NCBI GenBank assembly: GCA_032622095.1
Contig: CP136068.1
Coordinates: forward strand, 14,739,729 to 14,803,728
Direction: 5' to 3'
Length of the DNA stretch: 64,000 nt
From: Siphonodentalium dalli
Lineage: Eukaryota > Mollusca > Scaphopoda > Gadilida > Siphonodentaliidae
Position numbers and translations under genes: made by a program. How positions within the stretch are numbered: position 1 is the stretch's first letter; each line of letters opens with the position of its first letter. Below, one piece after another: positions 58,441 to 64,000 of this stretch. The notes under the pieces are model-generated. The model had not been told where the DNA came from. It saw only the letters and a program-made list of their open reading frames with translations, and made no database searches.

Positions 58441-60299
58441 AAACATACCCCCTTAACTTTTTGCTCACGTTTCTTGCCATATATGAAAATGCATACGTGC
58501 ATGGCGTTGGCTGAGATGCTTCACAACCGTATACGACAGTATTGAGCGATCTGTCTTACGACGAAAAATATAGTCCCCCAATTTGCCTCTTTCTTTTTGT
58601 GCCTATTTTCGTTAGTGCAACGAAGTTGGACAATAATTGAACTTTATTGAACAAAGCAATACTTTTGCAATGTCCGGTATTGAACTCAAGTGTGGCTTTT
58701 CGAAATATTATTAATCTGCACAGTAATGTTTTTGGCGCGATGCCAAGTATCCCGGGTAACACCAGCTATTCGTCACTAGTGAGATATAAGGAAATATGTA
58801 ATGGCTTTTTAAATGATATAATATGGGTTTCATGTGATATACCTTTTCTCTACTGGTATTTCGAACTTATATTTTACGACTCAGCCACTACAACCATTTG
58901 AGGAATATTATTCTCAAAATATTCAATAGCAACATATATGACATTTCGCAGAACACGACGTCTGAACTGCGTAGAATGTAAACAAACAGTCCTTTATCGA
59001 CAAACGAGATACACTTTATCTAATGTATACCAAACAATGGCGTTGTGTTCCTGCTACTTTATTACTAAATTTATTGAGATACATGAATGTGTTGAGCAAG
59101 ATAATTCGCTATGAGGCTTATCACAGTGTTTCAAATCACTTTAATGTATTATACTTTCATGTCATAGTATGGCGGGATATTGTTTCTTTTGATTGTATTT
59201 ACCTATGATATTATTTCTTAGCAGTTTTTTAATTTAAAGAAGTAAAAGACACAAATCGCTGAAACTGATGATGCACAAAAATGTATAATTTAGTCATAAG
59301 CTGTCAATCTGCGGAATACTGTAAAACTATTGGCTGTCACACACTGTGCCATTAATGTTATTTCTCGATGACCTAAATTTATAAATTACTTTCCGCTACA
59401 GAAATTCGATATAAAAAATTCGACCCTTCCTACGATTTAAAATGGACTTTCGATGTTCCATATAATTCCTTAGTGTAGGAATGCCATGCTAATAACCACA
59501 CTGCTAACTACCAGTGAAGAAATCAACAAGACTTATGATAACATTTGCAAAGAATTGAAACATGGAAATGAAACTAACAATTTTCAACACAGCCGAAATA
59601 TAACAAGAACACTTGCACCAAACTAGCCGTTTCGTGCCACTAACATATACAAACGATGGATAATTGACGCCAATTGATCAATCGGTAATTAGATGTCTGA
59701 ATGACAGTGTGACTCTTCAAACTTGATGTGTGTTTTTTCTAACTTATAATTATGTTGGTTCGATCTCCTGAGAAATGTCAGTTTAATCATAAGAGAAAAA
59801 AACTCTTGTGTTGATTACGGTTATGATTTAAACGCACATTACAACAGTTGTCTTCTATTTTTCGGATATAACTAACTAATCTTAAAACAACATGGCTCAT
59901 TAAAATATAGTGTTACAAATGCACGAAACATTGATATACTGGCTTTATTTACTTGTCATGGTCACAGGAATTTTCCAGCTGTTCTTCGCACATAAGTGAA
60001 ATAAAAACTTTTATTACTACCATATCAGGAAATGTGGTTGGCAATTTCATTCCAATAAAATTACCGAAACAATAAGTAAATAGTCGACTACCGATCTACA
60101 ATAGGCACGAGATTTTGCATGGAAAATAATTTTTTCAGATCAATTTAACCCACTTTTACCCACAAATTTCAAGTGATACTGTTTGATACATGAGATTTTG
60201 AGGTTGGATAATTAATATCGATATCAGATATTCCCAATATCCGTACGTGTATATATGTTGTTGATCATCTATATCTACATTTGCGAATGTCTGTGTGTG
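58441..60299. other. AT-rich intergenic, no gene seen
   Basis: Short open frames only, none with recognisable features. Confidence 0.5.
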
Positions 60300-61828
60300 T
60301 TCTATAGAAATTCATAGGGGACCACCTCGATGGCACAAAAGGGATCTAATAGGGGTAACTTTTTTACGAGAAAGATAATGGCGAGGGATAGAATTTTCTG
60401 AAGTGACGCCGTTTTTGTCAGGGGCAGAAAAGGGAGAGGGGCAGAAAAAAAGTGTCGCCGATTGCGACCAAAATTATATATAATCATCCCCATAATATGA
60501 GGAATCAAATGGTGTGGTTTAAATATGTCAAAAGTCGCGCCGTTCGCGTCGGTGACACCCGGAATGGGAGAGGGGCACAAAAATTGATCAAAATAATTTT
60601 AGCGACGAATTCCATCAAATTGGTGCACATTCTTCTGAGATACAATGAATCTTATTGTGTGATTTAAAGACGCCAAATGGGAGTCGTTGGGATGAGAAAT
60701 TTGGGGGCGGTGGGGTGGGGGGTTACTAAATATGATAAGAATTGGTTTAGTCGCCGATTTCCACGAAACTTATACAAATTCATCCCCATGGTATGAGGTG
60801 TCTAATGGCGTGGCTTAAAACTGTCAAAAGTGGCGTCATTCGAGTCAGGGGTGCACTGAAAGGGAGAGGGCACCAAAATTGATACACAATATTTTTAGAG
60901 CCAATTTCCACCAAATTGATACACATTCTTATCCATGATATGAGGAATCTAATTGTGTGATTTTGAAGACGTCATATTGGTGCTGCTTTGGTGAGATATT
61001 GGGTGGGGTGGTGTGGACACTAAATTTGATAAAAATTTGTTTAGTCGCGGATTAGCACCAAACTTACAAATGATATCAGGAGTCTAATTGTGTGGTTTAA
61101 ATATGTCAAAAGTGGGGCCATTCGAGTCAGGGTTGCCCAGAGGGTGAGAGGGACACAAACATTGATAAACAATATGTTTAGCGCCGATTTCCACCTGATT
61201 GATGCATATTATTCTCCGCGATACGAATAATCTAATCCTGTGGTTTAAATGAGCCAATTGGTGCCTTTTGGGTGAGAGATATGCAATGGTGGCCCTAAAT
61301 TTGATACGAATTTATATACTCGCCAATTTTCATAAATATTGTGTATATTCATCTCTATAATGAGTCTAAGTGTGTGGTGTAATGCTGTCAAACGTAGCGC
61401 CGCTTGAGTCCGAAATAGGGATGGGAGGGTCACCAAAAACTTATAAAAATATGTTTAGTGCAATTACCATCAAACTCATACACGTTCAAATATTTGCGAA
61501 TATCTGTCTGTGTTTTATATATAATTTAAGGGTATAATCGAGATGGCACCAAGGCGGTCTAACATGGGTAACTTTTTACGAGAAAGATAATGGTTCGGGT
61601 TAAAATTTTCGAAAGTGACGTTGTTTGTGTCAGAGGAGGGGCTATTTTAGCACAGATTTCGACCAAATTGATATATTATTCTTCTCCATGATACGAGGAA
61701 TATAAACGTGTGATTTAAAGAAGCCGTTTGGGTGAGAGATGGTGGGGGGTAATAACTATGATACGAATTTGTTTAGTTGCCGATTACCACCAAATATATA
61801 ATTATCTCCATTATATAATGCATGCATG
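60300..61828 (+). repeat. Diverged tandem repeat, about 140-150 bp units
   Basis: About ten units built on CGCCGATTNCCACCAAA, ATGATATGAGGAATCTAAT, GTGTGGTTTAAA, GTCAAAAGTGGCG and GGGAGAGGG-CACAAA. The first part (about 60300-60400) recurs at about 61500-61600, hinting at a larger period of about 1.2 kb. G-rich runs at about 60700-60722 can form a G-quadruplex. Confidence 0.75.
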
Positions 61829-62915
61829 TATATATTTATTTTGAATACCTCCATTTCTGGAGAAGAATATTTACAGCAAGGTATTTACAATTGTGTACAT
61901 AACAAGTGTGAACAATGTACAATCTATAAGATGAGTGGCAGGGCATGTAACAGTCGGGTACGTTGCGGTTGATGCCTGACACATGATGGCGTGTGGAATC
62001 ATCTACGGCTGGTGGTCATAGGTTATCCTCTAATCAGGGAGCACATGACAAGAAGATACGCAGCGGAGAACAGAATTATTGTATGCTTGTTCTCAATTAG
62101 ATGGTGTGGTTGTCCTGGAATGTTCCCTCCAAGAATCAGTGCTGGAAGTTCTTCGTCGCTCAAAGAATCGTGCATGAAGATAAATACAGAAACTCCATAG
62201 TGGTTGAGAATAGTCTCCCATTACGTAATGAAAGAATAACTTCCGAAGAACAATACCTCATTGCGTGGAGAAGTTCGTTGTTGTACTGCTGACCACAGGC
62301 ACGGCATGTCATATGGTTAATACACGTCGTCTTATTGAGTAGAATAGCAAGATTCCGAAGTTGAACTGAGCAATTTGGGTACTGTCTAAGAAGTGCCCAT
62401 ATCGACCAGGGAGTCATAGGATCTGTGTGAACTAGTTGGCAATGGATGAAGTCCAGAATGAGAAATAATGGTCCCAAACAGCTTTCTTGTAAATTGTTTT
62501 CCATGTAGAGTCTGACGGAAAATGTCCGGTTTGTGTGAAGATGTCAAGGTAATCGTAGAGTTTATATTGCTGAATTTATGTCTATTAAACAGAGTGAATT
62601 TAAAGAATCGTAAGAGGAATATCTTTAACGGCACCTGATGTCCTTGGGGAAGGTGAATCAGATGGCCGAGGAAGTTCAGCTTTTTTATGTGGATTTCGGA
62701 CTCAAGAGGCAGGAGTCCCAACAAGCTGAGAGCGACGTCTGTTGATGTGCGTCCAGGAAGAGTTTCTATGTGTTTAACACAGCATCGGAAAGCTCGTTCT
62801 AGTGAGATGTGTATAGAACGTGTACTGACTTGTGTGAGCTCGCATCCATATAACGCCATAGGAAGCACAACATACTTCAGCATAAAATTTAACTTATATA
62901 TAAAACTTAAATATC
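61829..62915 (-). mobile_element. 5'-truncated LINE with perfect 28-bp TSD
   Basis: Flanked by identical 28-bp copies of a sequence starting ATTATCTCCATTATATAATG at 61801-61828 and 62916-62943. Removing the insert restores the surrounding tandem repeat. The 3' side (low coordinates) has an AAAATAAATATATA-type tail. The insert is 1087 bp and keeps only the C-terminal RT region. Confidence 0.9.
62160..62883 (-). pseudogene. LINE reverse transcriptase C-terminal remnant
   Basis: Reads LPMALYGCEL, then SLERAFRCCVKHIETLPG, a LGLLPLESEI...LNFLGHLI segment (the thumb and connection typical of LINE ORF2), and after a frameshift near 62440 a Cys/His motif CRACGQQYNNELLHAMRYC (CxxC-x8-H-x4-C). The catalytic YADD region is lost by truncation. 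One frameshift makes it inactive. The clade is not assigned. Confidence 0.8.
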
Positions 62916-63190
62916 ATTATCTCCATTATATAATGCATGCATGAGTCTAATAGATGTGGTTTAAATATGACAAAAGTGGCGCGGTTCAAGTCAAGCTTGA
63001 GGGGAGTTGCAACAAAGTTGATACAAATATAATTAGCACAGATTCCACCAAATTCATGCATGTTCTTCTCTAATGATTGATTAATTAAATCACATTTGGG
63101 GTCGTTTGGGTCATGGATGGCGAGAGGAGATTCACTAGCATGTATAATGTTGTCCAATTGGCCGATATCCAACAAAGTTATATATAGTCA
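62916..63190 (+). repeat. Continuation of the 60.3-kb tandem repeat
   Basis: GTGGTTTAAATATGACAAAAGTGGCG and CACAGATTCCACCAAATTCAT-type blocks continue the units interrupted by the LINE. Confidence 0.7.
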
Positions 63191-64000
63191 TCTCCCAGGC
63201 CATCTCCATGTCGTTCTAATGAGTTTTGGCATTCCAATTTCACAATATCGACAAATGGTGACTGAATTAAGTCACTTGAACAATTATATCATCTCAACTG
63301 TCATATTTATATGGGGATGGAAATCAGGGCATTCCTATCATGATCTAGCAACACAGATACATAGAAGAAAGCATTAAAAGTATATTTATATCAATCTATT
63401 TAACAGATACATATATTCATTCAAACTGAGGGACCTTGAATCGTCAAAGGTTTGTATATTAGAATGGCTCATGTATATATTTTAACACGATTGAGTCTGT
63501 CCCATTCAATATAGTTTCCACAAAAAAAGTTACAATTTCCAAGAGATATGGAAATGTAGAGCAGGCCTATTCAAAAATAGTGGCCACAGCGTGCAGTCAA
63601 ATATGGTTACTTCTGCGATAAAGGAAAACGCAGTCCGTAGCACATGACTTTTCAGGATCCTTCAATATTGACATCTGACAAGGGTATATCTGTCCGATAC
63701 AGAGGATTTCTTTCATTTTTTAGAAGACTCATCGCCTAACATAAACAACTCAACATATCGCTTTGTCGGGCACATGTAGCTGCTATACATGCATAACATC
63801 CATTCTTTTAAACTTAAAATGATTAGCCAGTATATAACACCATAACAGAGGAGCACCTGGACATATCTTTAAAACATCTGTATCTTCATGAAGATATGAT
63901 AAACTAGATTGCTTGATTGATACATCTCTATGTAAAACACAATTGTCGTCTTTTATTTTTTCGAACTAATGTGTTTATGATGTTCATGATTCATGCTATG
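63191..64000. other. Intergenic, no gene seen
   Basis: Nothing recognisable to the end of the window. Confidence 0.5.

Overview
The window is eukaryotic, AT-rich, non-coding-dominated DNA with introns, microsatellites and many transposable elements. The repeat style suggests a marine invertebrate, most likely a mollusc (perhaps a bivalve). Supporting signs are ACATGTAC/ACCGGTAC-rich stretches, Helitron-like elements that carry central tandem arrays and ACGG/CA microsatellites, short TA- and TTAA-target MITEs, and L2/CR1-like LINEs. The taxon is inferred; no diagnostic host gene is present. Almost all apparent short open frames fall inside repeats and are chance.

Layout. 1-3508: tandem array (about 155- and 164-bp monomers, with a higher-order repeat) ending in a Helitron-type hairpin plus CTAA. 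5478-6334 and 12897-14081: two non-autonomous hAT-like elements with TIRs and 8-bp target duplications. 7010-9180: eroded relatives of the array element. 11238-12867: a complete-looking array element. 14950-17310: foldback, TA-MITE and Helitron-like pieces. 17500-19323 (minus strand): the only convincing host gene part, a signal-peptide exon plus a phase 1-1 exon for one immunoglobulin-like domain, with a 53-bp-arm hairpin in the intron.

20218-29113: an LTR retrotransposon with 460-bp LTRs (4 differences), TSD CAGG, a polypurine tract, a gag capsid-like ORF and an out-of-frame downstream ORF, and no recognisable protease, reverse transcriptase, RNase H or integrase. A 644-bp TTAA MITE sits in its 5' LTR and a 5'-truncated antisense L2/CR1-like LINE (21881-23667) in its interior.

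29118-41000: degenerate tandem repeats, two near-perfect spacer-free palindromes, foldback elements, a TTAA MITE inserted in the first monomer of a 175-bp tandem array, and a TA MITE with about 170-bp inverted repeats. 41030-44640: a third large array element, with a sibling element nested inside it and a TA MITE inserted at an exactly reconstructable site. 44900-51000: a tRNA-derived SINE-like head, inverted GGCCGACTTC iterons, and further MITE copies and fragments. 51147-52684: two copies of one MITE flank a passenger segment, with matching outer 4-bp flanks. 57350-58440: an 83-bp minisatellite with a 4-unit higher-order period. 60300-63190: diverged tandem repeats split by a second LINE fragment with a perfect 28-bp target duplication.

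The best candidate for something undescribed is the gag-only LTR element with its possible +1 frameshift junction. Next are the YY1-like dyads carried in every array monomer and the possible composite MITE at 51147-52684.
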